IMG/VR virus record: IMGVR_UViG_3300020182_000056
Span: 1-47,876 of that record
Source of the DNA: a virus
Direction: 5' to 3' (one strand)
Length of the DNA: 47,876 nt
This document shows positions 1-8,725 of the stretch, piece after piece. Position numbers and translations under genes: made by a program. The notes under the pieces were generated by a model that saw only the letters and a program-made list of their open reading frames with translations, searched no databases and was not told the DNA's origin. Positions within the stretch are counted from its first letter, which is position 1, and every line of letters begins with the position of its first letter.

Positions 1-898
1 TTATGTATACATCGCCAATATGGGATAGCCTTGTATCAGAATTTCCAGCAGCTACATCGGCAGCAACCCAAGAAGCGTAGGGTTCAGAAGAAACAACAAG
101 TTCTGCTGTACTAGGGTTCTGAGGGTTAAGAATTACATCATAAACATCTGATATGGTTTCGATAACGCCATCAGACTGCTTCTCTACAACAAGCAACCTT
201 CCAAGAATACCGCTTCCTGTGGGGTTTTCACTATTAGGGTCAAGACCAACATATGTCTGTAAACCGGAGACAGCATCAGCTGTTCCTGCCAAGTTACTTT
301 CTTGGTCAGCAAACGCAACAGTCAATGCAGTAATGCTTCCAGCAAGAGCGCTATCAGCACTGGCAAAAGCATTCTCAACAGTAGTAATACGAGAATTTAT
401 ATCAGATGTGAATGAAGCCTGTAAATCAGTAATACTTGTAGCTAGTGCTGATTCAGAATCAACCTTTACGGTGTCTAAGGCAACTTTAGTAGCATAAACA
501 CCTTCGATGGAAGCGTTTAAGGTAGTAAGGTGAGATCCGACTATACCGTCTACCCTGCTAGAAAAATTTATTTCTTCTACGTAGGTATTAGACGCTACGT
601 CAATAGAGTCAACAGCACTTCGAACATCTTGAACTAACAGGTCATAATCAGACAACCCGTTGTTAACAGAGGTATTTACAGTTGAGTCAATAAGACTACT
701 TAACCATGAAGGTACAACATCAGAATTTACACCCGCATAAAAAGCATCTCCAACTATAGAATACTCTTTTCTTATAGCTTTAATTTCTTTTAGTGGAGTT
801 GGCGAAATACACTGATCTTTTTTGGCTGCTTCAACTACGTGAGCAGAAGAAACCTTAAGTGTTGTTGTACCTACTGTTAGTTCTGTATTAGTCGACAT
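1..898 (-). CDS. Phage tail fibre or host-interaction protein, N-terminal 299 residues (runs off the left edge)
   Basis: The reading frame opens with ATG at 898 and continues without a stop to position 1, so only the first 299 residues are visible. From about residue 130 it is a long alternation of Ala, Ser, Asp and Thr with regularly spaced hydrophobic residues (for example ITTVENAFASADSALAGSI), the helical style of DUF1983-type tail proteins and trimeric fibres. The start overlaps the end of the upstream gene by 11 bases, so the two are probably translationally coupled. It is the last visible gene of the late minus-strand block. Family name is inferred from composition and context; an adhesion role is likely but not proven. 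Confidence 0.6.
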   Translation of the reverse strand, partial: MSTNTELTVGTTTLKVSSAHVVEAAKKDQCISPTPLKEIKAIRKEYSIVGDAFYAGVNSDVVPSWLSSLIDSTVNTSVNNGLSDYDLLVQDVRSAVDSIDVASNTYVEEINFSSRVDGIVGSHLTTLNASIEGVYATKVALDTVKVDSESALATSITDLQASFTSDINSRITTVENAFASADSALAGSITALTVAFADQESNLAGTADAVSGLQTYVGLDPNSENPTGSGILGRLLVVEKQSDGVIETISDVYDVILNPQNPSTAELVVSSEPYASWVAADVAAGNSDTRLSHIGDVYI

Positions 899-1262
899 AT
901 ACTTCTGGCACCTTAGCTATAAATTTTCCGTTGTTAGTTGTATCACATGTAATAACAAGCTTATATGTAGGTTTCTTGTAGTACCTATCAACCTTTGCAC
1001 CTACTTCAACAACTAAATCTACTGTATCTGCAGAAGGGATCACCAAAGTAACCTTACCGTTAGCAGAGTCTTCAACTGTTAAAGTTTTATCAGTAACTTG
1101 TGTATAGGGAGTATTTGCGCCTAGTAGAATTAGACTGGCAGTAAAGGTGTCACCAGCTTCTATAACTAGTGGTAACGTCGAGTTGTCTTGCTTTATGGTA
1201 AATACAAAGGTATTTTCAGAACCCTTTGATATTACAAACTTGGTGGAATCGTTGCAGCTCAT
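888..1262 (-). CDS. Small virion-associated protein, probable beta-sandwich
   Basis: A 124-residue protein starting at ATG 1262, eight bases after an AAGGA ribosome site. It has an alternating hydrophobic/polar pattern typical of a beta-sandwich, with an N-terminal segment (FVISKGSENTFVFTI) resembling small Ig-like or baseplate proteins that sit beside fibre genes in many phages. No catalytic motif is visible. It lies between the HeH-domain protein and the fibre gene and overlaps the latter by 11 bases, which suggests it is made with the fibre and is part of the tail. The specific role is unknown. Confidence 0.6.
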   Translation of the reverse strand: MSCNDSTKFVISKGSENTFVFTIKQDNSTLPLVIEAGDTFTASLILLGANTPYTQVTDKTLTVEDSANGKVTLVIPSADTVDLVVEVGAKVDRYYKKPTYKLVITCDTTNNGKFIAKVPEVYVD

Positions 1263-1324
1263 AAGGAGTCCTTAAATAGGGGGAACAAAGGGCCATAAAG
1301 ACCCTTGTTTTTACAGCAGGCTTA

Positions 1325-1828
1325 TTACAGGTCTTCTGTACTAAGCGAGTAACGGTTACGCTGCTTGGCAGCAGATAATCCGGTTTTTGTATCTTTTACG
1401 TGATGCGTAATCATAACACCTTTAAGTGTATCTATATGACCTTGAGCAACTTCGATAGGCTCGTTTAAAGGTAGAATTCGTGTACCTAAATCAAAATACT
1501 CATTCGAACAGTTAACTGTACAAGTAGTAGTGTGGTTATTTTGACGCTGATCGTTATCAACAATTCTTATAATCTTTGTTTTTTTAGCATCCAAAGTTCG
1601 TTGACGAATTTTATCAGTCTTCGAGTTTTTAGTACTTGTACCAACAGAACTCTTCAAAGCTTCAGACTTTTCGTTATAAGCTACCAGTTTGGATAATTCA
1701 GCACCTGAAGTTTCCTGAGATGCGTAATGCTCTTCAATTTTTTCTTTTAGTTTATCTGCGCCAATATTTGCGTTGTGTTTAATACCTAATTCTGCGGCTT
1801 CTGTTTTTAGTTCTTCGATATCTGACAT
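1325..1828 (-). CDS. Virion protein with N-terminal HeH/SAP-like helical domain
   Basis: I place the start at ATG 1828 (MSDIEELK), seven bases after a GGA; a TTG four codons upstream (1840) also opens the frame. Residues 1-36 form a two-helix unit (EELKTEAAELGI ... IGADKLKEKIEEHY) of the HeH/LEM/SAP type found at the ends of phage structural proteins. The middle is basic and polar; the C-terminal half (about 90-160) is beta-rich. It follows the major capsid gene, separated by a terminator-like hairpin and a promoter of its own. The position matches small head or neck genes downstream of the capsid gene in N4-like phages. Exact role unknown. Confidence 0.65.
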   Translation of the reverse strand: MSDIEELKTEAAELGIKHNANIGADKLKEKIEEHYASQETSGAELSKLVAYNEKSEALKSSVGTSTKNSKTDKIRQRTLDAKKTKIIRIVDNDQRQNNHTTTCTVNCSNEYFDLGTRILPLNEPIEVAQGHIDTLKGVMITHHVKDTKTGLSAAKQRNRYSLSTEDL

Positions 1829-1875
1829 GTCTAATTCCAAGTAGGTTGTTTAGAGTTAAAATTTATTGTTTGCTG

Positions 1876-1904
1876 ATTATAGTTTACTACCTGTTATCTG
1901 TAAA
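1876..1904 (-). promoter_or_regulatory. Sigma70-like promoter reading leftward
   Basis: On the minus strand TTTACA (1899-1904) and a perfect TATAAT (1876-1881) are separated by exactly 17 bases. It sits just after the capsid terminator hairpin and about 45 bases ahead of the HeH-domain gene. In N4, late genes are read by the host sigma70 polymerase, so a host-type promoter here is expected. Confidence 0.6.
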
Positions 1905-1917
1905 TAGGTAGAAGGAA

Positions 1918-1946
1918 ATACCCCCCACCAACTAGGCAAGGGGTAT
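1918..1946 (-). terminator. Terminator-like hairpin after the capsid gene
   Basis: ATACCCC (1918-1924) pairs with GGGGTAT (1940-1946) around a 15-base loop. On the minus strand it follows the capsid stop codon by about 14 bases, and the next bases are TTTCCTTC. The weak U-run suggests partial termination, or protection of the abundant capsid message. Confidence 0.5.
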
Positions 1947-1959
1947 AAAACTGCAAATA

Positions 1960-3135
1960 CTACGCAGAGGCAGAAACTAGCATCTTAAGTAACTTCTCTT
2001 CTTGCAAGATGATACCTGCGTAGAAGAAGTTGTAAGAGAAGAAGCCAGTAGTACCATAAGGGTTACTGTTTTCAACTTTAGCCGGAGACTTAGAGTTGAA
2101 CATGATCTTACCTTTACCTTTAAGACCTACTGTGGCGAAAGAGCCTTCGGTAGGGAAAAGGATAGGGAAAGCATCAAAGTTACCACGGTCTGCTTCAGTA
2201 GCTGAAGTCAAATCAGTAGCGCCAGTGATAGAGACAGTACCTGCGTAGTTCTGTGGAGGAACCGCACCGTTACCTGCGTAAACCACTGCAGCTTCAGATT
2301 CAATGAAACGTACTTCGTGCATTGCACCAACTTCACCTTCAGCTAGTGTAGCGGCTGAAGCATACTTGTGTGATGCAACATAAGCGTACTCTTCAGTAGA
2401 ACCACCACCACGAGTGATAGTTTCTAAATCACCTTTAACATTAGCACCGATAATAGCGTAATACGCTTTAGCGATAGGTAATGTACCGATCTTAACGTCA
2501 CCTGATACTACAGTAGTGTTCTTCTTAGCACGGTTACGTACTAGTTTACGAACACCCTTACGAATAAGGTCATAAGTAACTTGTGAGTCTTCATCAATAG
2601 TCGCTAATGATGTAGAACTACCACCGTACATTACTGTACCAGTAGCTAACATATCACGTTGAAGTAAGTCTTCCTGGCGAGAGTTTGCTAATTCACCAAG
2701 CTCTTCACGATAACGAACTTGAATAGCATCTTCAGAGAAGATTTCAACTTCATCAGTGTAGTCGATCATTTCACCATAACGAGCAACTGCAGTTTCCATT
2801 GTAACTTTTTTCAAGGTTACTTTGTTTACTGCGCCTGCACCTTCAGATAGACCAGCGTTAGTTTCCAAGTCAGTAGTGATTGCATCAATAGAGCGAGCAC
2901 TTAAAAAACCTTTAGATGCAAATTCTTGATGGTCGGTAGCACGATCGTATAAGTGCAAAAACTTAGAGATCTTAAAAGTTTTACCCATTTTCTGAGGCAT
3001 ACTCTTACGATCAGCGAACTGGCCGTATAAATTAGTACGGTTAGCAGCCTTAACACCTGCACGATCGTAAAAATGAACAATTGTGTTAGCACCTGAAGTC
3101 GAGTTAGTACCATTACCATATACATGTTGAGTCAT
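1960..3135 (-). CDS. Major capsid protein, N4 gp56-like
   Basis: A 391-residue protein of the size and style of N4-gp56-family major capsid proteins. Typical features are the N-terminal stretch with VHFYDRAGVKAANRTNLYGQ, the spine-helix-like region with ARYGEMIDYTDEV followed by REELGELANSRQEDLLQRD (about residues 118-165), and a C-terminal domain ending in a hydrophobic FFSYNFFYAGIILQEEKLLKM segment that is characteristic of the fold. It is the building block of the icosahedral head. The gene lies directly downstream of the acidic scaffold-like gene and is bracketed by two hairpins (3164-3188 and 1918-1946), consistent with strong separate expression. The start ATG at 3135 is clear. Confidence 0.9.
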   Translation of the reverse strand: MTQHVYGNGTNSTSGANTIVHFYDRAGVKAANRTNLYGQFADRKSMPQKMGKTFKISKFLHLYDRATDHQEFASKGFLSARSIDAITTDLETNAGLSEGAGAVNKVTLKKVTMETAVARYGEMIDYTDEVEIFSEDAIQVRYREELGELANSRQEDLLQRDMLATGTVMYGGSSTSLATIDEDSQVTYDLIRKGVRKLVRNRAKKNTTVVSGDVKIGTLPIAKAYYAIIGANVKGDLETITRGGGSTEEYAYVASHKYASAATLAEGEVGAMHEVRFIESEAAVVYAGNGAVPPQNYAGTVSITGATDLTSATEADRGNFDAFPILFPTEGSFATVGLKGKGKIMFNSKSPAKVENSNPYGTTGFFSYNFFYAGIILQEEKLLKMLVSASA

Positions 3136-3163
3136 GTGTTGTATTCCTAATTAGTTAAATTTA

Positions 3164-3188
3164 TTTATGCGACAATATGCCGCATAAA
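3164..3188 (-). terminator. Hairpin between scaffold and capsid genes
   Basis: TTTATGCG (3164-3171) pairs perfectly with CGCATAAA (3181-3188) around a nine-base loop. It begins just after the stop of the upstream scaffold-like gene and ends about 30 bases before the capsid start. It could be a partial terminator or an RNA-processing/stabilising structure that sets capsid level. There is no strong U-run. Confidence 0.45.
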
Positions 3189-3189
3189 T

Positions 3190-4446
3190 TTACATATCGT
3201 TTTTAAGTTTATTGTACCAATCATCAAAATTTTCATCAGACTCCTCTAAGTAGTCAACCACTCTATCAGCCTTTGTACTTTTGGCTGGAGCTGCTGCTTT
3301 TCGTTTTGCCGAGGCAGTTTTAGTCTTTGTACGTTTTTCAGACTTAGACCTAGCTTCTGCAATTCTATCTACTTTATCTTCAACAACTGGTTCCTGCTTT
3401 TCAATGACAGGCCTTTGTTGTTGTTGAGCTGGTTTTTGACTATTGGTTTTTTGGTAGTACTGTTGAGCTGCATCTTTATAGTAGTCTAAATCAGACTTAC
3501 TTGCTCCACCGAATACTTTTAGCTTCTCAGCAATAGGCTGTAAAGTATCGTACATACCGCTTTTAACGTCGGTATGGAGTAGTTTAATCATTTCAGGGTT
3601 TTCTGATATGGTTTCCCATGATCTTTCGTCCCATTCATTAGATAAAATATTGTGTGTAGTAGTATATTCAGTATCACCTTGAATATCTTTAATCACATCA
3701 GATACATCTAAAGCAGCATCATCTCTGCCATAATCCTTAGCTTCATAGGCACTAGCATCTTCAGCATTTAATTCGAGAGTGTCAACACCTGTTCGTTTCA
3801 ATACTTCGTTAATAGCTTCTTTGTCGCCCTTCAACACATCAATCATGAGACTTACATCATCATGCTTAAGTTCAGCTCCCTCTAGGGCATCGATAGTTTT
3901 ACGCCAAGGTTTGATGGTTTGCATCTTTTTGGTGTAATCCATAGCTTTGCCGAACATTTTTGGAAACTGTTCTACAATCTCTTCGCTGGTAAATTCATAA
4001 TCTTTACCGTTTGCTTTAAAAGAATGTGATTGTGCTGGTTGCTTCTCATCTTTAGTTTCATCAGTATCGTCTGGACTTTCTTTGTCATCCGATTCAGTGT
4101 CCCCGTCAGGATCAACTTTATCAGAATCTTCAGTGTTGTCATCTTCTACTTTTTCATCTTCAGATTTGTCGCTGGTATCATGGTCAGAATCCTCAAGATC
4201 TTCTTCAGGGTCTTCATCACCACTTTTATCATCTTTGTTTTCTGTATCATCAACGTCAATCTCTTCATCAGAGTCATCAACATCGTCTAATTCTTCGTCA
4301 GTAGTTTCATCTACTGGTAATTCGTCGGCATCAACACCTTCAATGCCTGCACCTTCTGGATCTGGGTCTTGTTTAACAGCTTCCTTAAAAGCGGCTTCTA
4401 AATCTTCATCAGACATATCCCATAAATCGTCGTCTTTAAGTTCCAT
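3190..4446 (-). CDS. Acidic head protein, probable scaffold (N4 gp57-region)
   Basis: A 418-residue protein with an extremely acidic N-terminal third: residues about 18-140 are mostly Asp, Glu, Ser and Thr. Then comes a helical middle domain (about 143-330, beginning KANGKDYEFTSEEIVEQFP) and a lysine-rich C-terminal tail (about 360-400, KRTKTKTASAKRKAAAP) that could bind the capsid shell or DNA. Acidic, low-complexity proteins encoded immediately before the capsid gene are usually scaffolds or inner head proteins. The gene order between portal and capsid matches N4-like phages. Role inferred from charge and position; sequence alone does not prove it. Confidence 0.65.
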   Translation of the reverse strand: MELKDDDLWDMSDEDLEAAFKEAVKQDPDPEGAGIEGVDADELPVDETTDEELDDVDDSDEEIDVDDTENKDDKSGDEDPEEDLEDSDHDTSDKSEDEKVEDDNTEDSDKVDPDGDTESDDKESPDDTDETKDEKQPAQSHSFKANGKDYEFTSEEIVEQFPKMFGKAMDYTKKMQTIKPWRKTIDALEGAELKHDDVSLMIDVLKGDKEAINEVLKRTGVDTLELNAEDASAYEAKDYGRDDAALDVSDVIKDIQGDTEYTTTHNILSNEWDERSWETISENPEMIKLLHTDVKSGMYDTLQPIAEKLKVFGGASKSDLDYYKDAAQQYYQKTNSQKPAQQQQRPVIEKQEPVVEDKVDRIAEARSKSEKRTKTKTASAKRKAAAPAKSTKADRVVDYLEESDENFDDWYNKLKNDM

Positions 4447-4448
4447 AG

Positions 4449-4775
4449 TTACTCACCTTGACCTTGAAGAAACTCAGTTTGGGCTTCTTCTTCATCTTCA
4501 GGAACAACAGTACCAAGGTTTTTAATAGTGTGGAAATGATCTTCCAGCTGAGAGATGGCAACTAGGCTTTCCATAATTGCTGGACGATGGCCTTCTTTTA
4601 CAATTTGATCATTAGCTAGCAAACTAACACCATTAATAGCTTTATCTTTAAAGTAGCCTGTTAAAATTACTGCCTGAAAGTCTGGATTTTTCTCTAATCT
4701 TTCTAGCGCTGTATTCTGGTCTACCCAGTATTGGTTTTCTACTTCGATAATCTGCTCTTCTTCAAGGTTATTCAT
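4449..4775 (-). CDS. Small head-assembly protein of unknown function
   Basis: A 108-residue acidic protein (start MNNLEEEQIIEVENQYW). It looks alpha-helical with no membrane segment and no motif I recognise. It ends FLQGQGE; a similar FLQGQ string also occurs in the 152-residue protein encoded at 5279-5737, hinting at a shared short interaction motif or cleavage site. It is separated by only two bases from the scaffold-like gene and is surely co-translated with it. In N4-like phages small unnamed genes sit at this place between portal and capsid. Confidence 0.65.
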   Translation of the reverse strand: MNNLEEEQIIEVENQYWVDQNTALERLEKNPDFQAVILTGYFKDKAINGVSLLANDQIVKEGHRPAIMESLVAISQLEDHFHTIKNLGTVVPEDEEEAQTEFLQGQGE

Positions 4776-4856
4776 TATTTGAATCCTATGGTTTTAGTTT
4801 TAATTGGTAGTGTGCATTATGCACCTGTTACCTTACAGACCGCATTATATACATGT

Positions 4857-5009
4857 TTAAATACGCTTAACAACTTTTTTCTTGCATTTAGCCTTACTGT
4901 AAGGCCCATTAGAGCGTTTTTTGTTACTTATGGTGCCTGCATAGTGGTGTTTGGTGTTTTGTCCACTACCGTCACCATAAGTCATTTGATGAGCTAATCC
5001 CTCTTCCAT
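4857..5009 (-). CDS. Very small basic protein (50 residues)
   Basis: A short gene in the space between 4775 and 5012. ATG at 5009 lies five bases after a full GGAGG ribosome site, which overlaps the end of the upstream gene, and only two bases separate the upstream stop from this start. The product begins MEEGLAHQMTYGDGSG and ends with a strongly basic tail (KKRSNGPYSKAKCKKKVVKRI), suggesting nucleic-acid or scaffold binding. No family recognised. The perfect ribosome site and tight spacing make it a convincing gene despite its size. Confidence 0.65.
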   Translation of the reverse strand: MEEGLAHQMTYGDGSGQNTKHHYAGTISNKKRSNGPYSKAKCKKKVVKRI

Positions 5010-5011
5010 AG

Positions 5012-5266
5012 CTAACCTCCAACAGCTTGTTGTGCAAGTCCACCACCCATTTGAGGTTGTTGAGGAGCTTGCTGTTCTTGCTGATCCATTTGCTGCTCAA
5101 TAATTTGTATAGCTTGCATAATAAGTTCAGGAGGTATGCCTGATGCTTCTAGTTCTTCTGGTGGTACTCCTTGCATAAGCATTTGTATTACTTCATCTAC
5201 TGAAGGTAACTGTCCTGCTCCTTGTTGAGGTGCTTGTTGTACCATACTCTCTGCTAAACCTGCCAT
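5012..5266 (-). CDS. Gln-rich small head protein
   Basis: An 84-residue Gln/Pro/Gly-rich protein. The centre holds a helical unit, VIQMLMQGVPPEELEASGIP followed by PELIMQAIQII, flanked by low-complexity QQ-rich ends (VQQAPQQGAG and EQQAPQQPQMGGG). Proteins of exactly this style are encoded just after the portal in many podoviruses. It is probably part of head assembly, but no biochemical role is known to me. It lies in a tight run of small genes with good ribosome sites. Confidence 0.65.
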   Translation of the reverse strand: MAGLAESMVQQAPQQGAGQLPSVDEVIQMLMQGVPPEELEASGIPPELIMQAIQIIEQQMDQQEQQAPQQPQMGGGLAQQAVGG

Positions 5267-5278
5267 AAGTGTTTCCTA

Positions 5279-5737
5279 TTATCGTTGTTGATTATTTAAA
5301 ATTTGTTCTAGTTCAGCTAGACCTGCTTGTTCTGACTCTTGTTGCATAGCATCAAATTTTTGACCTTGAAGAAAAGCACTTTGTGGGGCATCTTCAGGAG
5401 TCGGTGCTGTATCATTACCACTACCAAAGTAGCCAGATATTGAATCAAGCAAGCTAGGCTCCTCAGGTTCTTGGTAGTTAAGACCTCTATTAACATCCTC
5501 TTGTATTTGGATGTCTTGTGGAGATCCTTCAACTACTGGTGCCCATTGGTTGCTATTAGCTAGCCTTTGTTCGAAGTCTCTAAACCCTTCTATGAAACCT
5601 TCCTCTTTGGCACTTCTGATAAGGTCGCTGTCTCTCTGTTGGGCCTCTGCAACCCTACGAGAAGATAGCTCCTCTTTGTCTAATGCTTCTTGGATATCCC
5701 TTTCAGCACTTTCTTTAGCCTTTTTTATCCAACTCAT
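5279..5737 (-). CDS. Helical head-assembly protein
   Basis: A 152-residue protein with a highly charged helical N-terminus (MSWIKKAKESAERDIQEALDK, likely coiled coil to about residue 60) and a loose acidic C-terminal half. It carries FLQGQ near residue 123, like its neighbour at 4449-4775. Its ATG overlaps the stop of the GIY-YIG gene as ATGA, and its ribosome site GAGGAG lies inside the last codons of that gene, so expression now depends on reading through the endonuclease. Function unknown; its place between portal and capsid suggests head assembly. Confidence 0.65.
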   Translation of the reverse strand: MSWIKKAKESAERDIQEALDKEELSSRRVAEAQQRDSDLIRSAKEEGFIEGFRDFEQRLANSNQWAPVVEGSPQDIQIQEDVNRGLNYQEPEEPSLLDSISGYFGSGNDTAPTPEDAPQSAFLQGQKFDAMQQESEQAGLAELEQILNNQQR

Positions 5738-6603
5738 AATAACTCCTCTGAAGCTGTTGTAAGATTACGGGCACAGTACATAAATGTACTACCTTTATAC
5801 GTGTTTTTTGAACAACGACCACTGCACCTATCCCTAATGATAGATTCTTGTACATTGTTGTGGTGTGCAGCCACCTTTATACTAGAGTGGGTTAGTACAT
5901 TTCCGCATGGTTCCGTCTGAATAACAACTCTAGCGTTGTTGGCAATTTTCTTTACGGTTAATGTACTCAAGTTTCCTTGGAGTGTCCAACCCCTGCACTG
6001 GTTTCTTGTACCATTAACTACTGCGTGCAGGTTTCCTTTACTAAGATTGTACTTGCATGTCATATCTTTAAGTGACAGGCACTCTACGCCATAGTCTGCG
6101 TGCTCAAAAGTGTGCCTAGGTTGTTTTTCGTATGACTTACTATGACCTTCCCACAAAAACCAGCCACTTACGTAACTAGACTTTTTATTGGCTACATACC
6201 TTACGTACCCTTGATGTAGATTAAATTTATGGGCGAGATCTATACACGTTGAGGTTTCTTTAATTCCTAGTTCAGGATTATAAAAAGTATATCGTGCGGT
6301 GTCCTGAAAGGATCCCTCGCCTCCCCATGTCAGATTGTACCCATTCTCAAAAGTATCATGTTCTTTTATGTAGAATTTTTCGAGTGCTTGTGCCTCTTCT
6401 TGGGTATCGATACAGGAAGCTAATACACAATGTGACCAGTTGTCTACACCATAAAGTAATATAGCTCTGTGAAAGTGGAACTCCGACCCCTTGAGTGCCT
6501 TATTGCAGTGCTCTTTCCACCGAATTGCTACACCTCGGTAAGTAAGCCCTATATAGGACTTTCCTGACCGTATGCTAGTGCACATGTAGACACTCCACTG
6601 CAT
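5734..6603 (-). CDS. GIY-YIG homing endonuclease with NUMOD-like repeats
   Basis: The N-terminal 95 residues are a GIY-YIG nuclease: VYMCTS at 5-10 followed by SYIGLTY (about 16-22), the conserved Arg in AIRWKEH, and a downstream Glu in the helix EEAQALEKFYI. After it come two copies of a helix-turn-helix unit (IDLAHKFNLHQGYVRYVANKK and DMTCKYNLSKGNLHAVVNGT), each followed by a Gly-Trp (SGWFLW, RGWTLQ), as in NUMOD DNA-binding modules of homing enzymes. Such genes cut related phages lacking the element and copy themselves in. It starts with an overlap on the portal stop (TGATG) and ends with ATGA on the next gene, so it fits with no spare base. A GTG at 6606 could also start it. Confidence 0.85.
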   Translation of the reverse strand: MQWSVYMCTSIRSGKSYIGLTYRGVAIRWKEHCNKALKGSEFHFHRAILLYGVDNWSHCVLASCIDTQEEAQALEKFYIKEHDTFENGYNLTWGGEGSFQDTARYTFYNPELGIKETSTCIDLAHKFNLHQGYVRYVANKKSSYVSGWFLWEGHSKSYEKQPRHTFEHADYGVECLSLKDMTCKYNLSKGNLHAVVNGTRNQCRGWTLQGNLSTLTVKKIANNARVVIQTEPCGNVLTHSSIKVAAHHNNVQESIIRDRCSGRCSKNTYKGSTFMYCARNLTTASEELL

Positions 6604-8657
6604 CACTTAACAACTCCTAACTGTTCATTATCACTACCATACTTTCTCTGTAACATAAGGCTTTCGACGTTAGACCTTCTTCTAAAATCTTCTATCTCTA
6701 AATTATGTTTATGTCTAAGACCTTCCTCATACTCTTTTTTGTAAGCCTTCATCTCTTCTAGCTCTAACCTCTCTACATGGTCAGCACTATTATCAGACTT
6801 TATGAAGTCTAGGTCTTTTATATCACTCTCTGTATTGATCTTCCTGACTTTTGCTTTCTCTACCTCCGCCTTCCAGTACTTGTAATTTGCATCAACAACA
6901 TTCTCACCAGCTCTAGCGTTCTTGTCTTGAATTTGTGCTTTAAGATGTTCGTTTTCAAGAACTAAGTTCTCCATTTGAAGACGTTTCATTTCTTCTTCAG
7001 CAGGGTCCGCTTGTGGTTCATAATCCCTTAGACGTTTAGCTTGGTCAGGCATACGCATAAGTTCCATGATATCAGCCATAAGTTCTCGACGTATTGCAGG
7101 ATCTTCGTTAGGTCCAACTGTCTGCAGTAAGAACGAAAGCTCCTGAGACTTAGCAGCATTATCTTCAGCAGTAGATATGGTTATGTCTATATCAATACGT
7201 CCATCAAGGTCATCTTTTCTTACCGGTACAAACTCTTCATTAGTAACACGGATTATTTCCTCATCCTCTAAAAACTTAGAGTTATAGGACATCCATTTAC
7301 GCATTAAAGGTTTAACAAGGTTTTCAGCTATGTTACGGACAATATTCATTCTACGGGTCGAGGTAGCATCTAAAGCTCCCCTAGCACCAGTAGCTGTACC
7401 ACCTAAACTGCCTGCATTGATACCACCACTAAAAGATTTAGTTCCCGTAGTAGATTCAATTTCATTGTTCATTACACTTATCATATCGAAGGCAGAACCA
7501 GGTATCTGGTTATAGTTACCTTGCCAAAAATCTTGAGCACTGCCATTAAACTCAAAGTTTTTACCGGCTAAGAATCTCTTACGGTTAATAGGATCTAACG
7601 CATTTTTACGGGTAGCTACTTGGCCATTGTTAGACTTGGCCATGTTATCAATAATACCACGAACAATAGCTGTTTTTACTTTCTGGTTATCACTGATAAG
7701 TTCTGCATTAGACTCCCCATGAATTTTGAAAGGTATACTATTAAAAGGCACAACAAGGAATGGTGGTTTCTTATCAGGATAAGGATTAGCACCTAAACGA
7801 ATAATAACATCATTAACCCAAGCACAAACTACAGGTTCGGCAATACCATCACCATCAATATCGTAGTTACCCCAATATTCATAGACCACTAGTTTTTTAC
7901 GTGGTTCATCAGAAAACTTAAAGTGAGTATCATCAGGAGAATCATAATCGTAGTCTTCCCTGCCCGCCATAGCAAGTTTGTCTAAATTCTTATACCTGCC
8001 GTCTTTACGTAGTGATGACATGTTGGACTCATACCTATGAATAACAAACTCTGCTTCATCAAGATTGTCCTGACAAGTAGGGTCAATGTAGATATCTTCA
8101 TTTCGGCAAACTCTGGCCGTAGGTTGGTTACGCACAACTACTGTTTCAGTAACCTCTGCCTCAACTAGGTAAGGTTGACCTGTTTCATCCAATAGATCTT
8201 CGCCTTCCTCATCTACTGCGACTACTTCCGCCATAGATTTTACTTCTTTGTCTTCGGTATCCCAACCACACTGCACAACTAGTGTGCCTTCGCGGTCTAA
8301 TACTTTTACGGCTTTAGATATAAAGTTGTAACGATCAAACTTGCGACAGAATTGGGCATTAAGAAGTATTTGGTTTTGTCTAGCTGCAGACTCATCTTCG
8401 GCAGTTATAGGGATAGCTTTTATGATATCGGCAGTACTAACAAAAGGGTCTACAATAGTAGCATGCTGCCATTCAGACTGTTTCTTAATATCTCTTGATA
8501 CAATTGCAGATTTACCTTTGGTTTCGTTACCGTAAGGTTCACCGTTGTACTCGGCTTTCCACTTAGCTATAGAAGCATCTTGTGTTTGCTTAAGTATTTC
8601 TGCAGATTTTAAATCAGCTTTAAAGGCGCTAAGTATTGCAGATTTATTTATTTTCAT
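6603..8657 (-). CDS. Portal protein, N4 gp59-like
   Basis: A 684-residue protein with the hallmarks of podovirus portals: an N-terminal region with WKAEYNGEPYGNE and WQHATIVDPFVS, a central domain containing YGEST-like HGESNAELISDNQKVKTAIVRGIIDNM (here HGESN, about residues 316-345), the segment SGGINAGSLGGTATGARGALDATSTRR, and a long charged coiled-coil C-terminus (about 560-680). The portal forms the dodecameric ring through which DNA is packaged and to which the tail attaches. It has its own strong minus-strand promoter 40 bases upstream and leads the head-gene operon. Its length is close to that of N4-type portals. Confidence 0.9.
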   Translation of the reverse strand: MKINKSAILSAFKADLKSAEILKQTQDASIAKWKAEYNGEPYGNETKGKSAIVSRDIKKQSEWQHATIVDPFVSTADIIKAIPITAEDESAARQNQILLNAQFCRKFDRYNFISKAVKVLDREGTLVVQCGWDTEDKEVKSMAEVVAVDEEGEDLLDETGQPYLVEAEVTETVVVRNQPTARVCRNEDIYIDPTCQDNLDEAEFVIHRYESNMSSLRKDGRYKNLDKLAMAGREDYDYDSPDDTHFKFSDEPRKKLVVYEYWGNYDIDGDGIAEPVVCAWVNDVIIRLGANPYPDKKPPFLVVPFNSIPFKIHGESNAELISDNQKVKTAIVRGIIDNMAKSNNGQVATRKNALDPINRKRFLAGKNFEFNGSAQDFWQGNYNQIPGSAFDMISVMNNEIESTTGTKSFSGGINAGSLGGTATGARGALDATSTRRMNIVRNIAENLVKPLMRKWMSYNSKFLEDEEIIRVTNEEFVPVRKDDLDGRIDIDITISTAEDNAAKSQELSFLLQTVGPNEDPAIRRELMADIMELMRMPDQAKRLRDYEPQADPAEEEMKRLQMENLVLENEHLKAQIQDKNARAGENVVDANYKYWKAEVEKAKVRKINTESDIKDLDFIKSDNSADHVERLELEEMKAYKKEYEEGLRHKHNLEIEDFRRRSNVESLMLQRKYGSDNEQLGVVK

Positions 8658-8696
8658 ATGACCTTTGCCGTTTGAGGTGTTAGAGACTATCGGCCG

Positions 8697-8725
8697 ATTG
8701 TACCAATAGCCCTAACTAGTGTCAA
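8697..8725 (-). promoter_or_regulatory. Strong sigma70-like promoter for the portal operon
   Basis: On the minus strand a perfect TTGACA (8720-8725) and TACAAT (8697-8702) are separated by 17 bases. The predicted start of transcription is about 30 bases upstream of the portal ATG. This is the best host-type promoter in the late block and fits the known use of host sigma70 polymerase for N4 late genes. Confidence 0.75.

Noticed and set aside
4082-4525. Ser-rich plus-strand frame of 147 codons
   Set aside because: It is the antisense of the Asp/Glu-rich part of the scaffold-like gene; acidic GAT/GAA codons read as TC-rich Ser codons on the other strand. No ribosome site.
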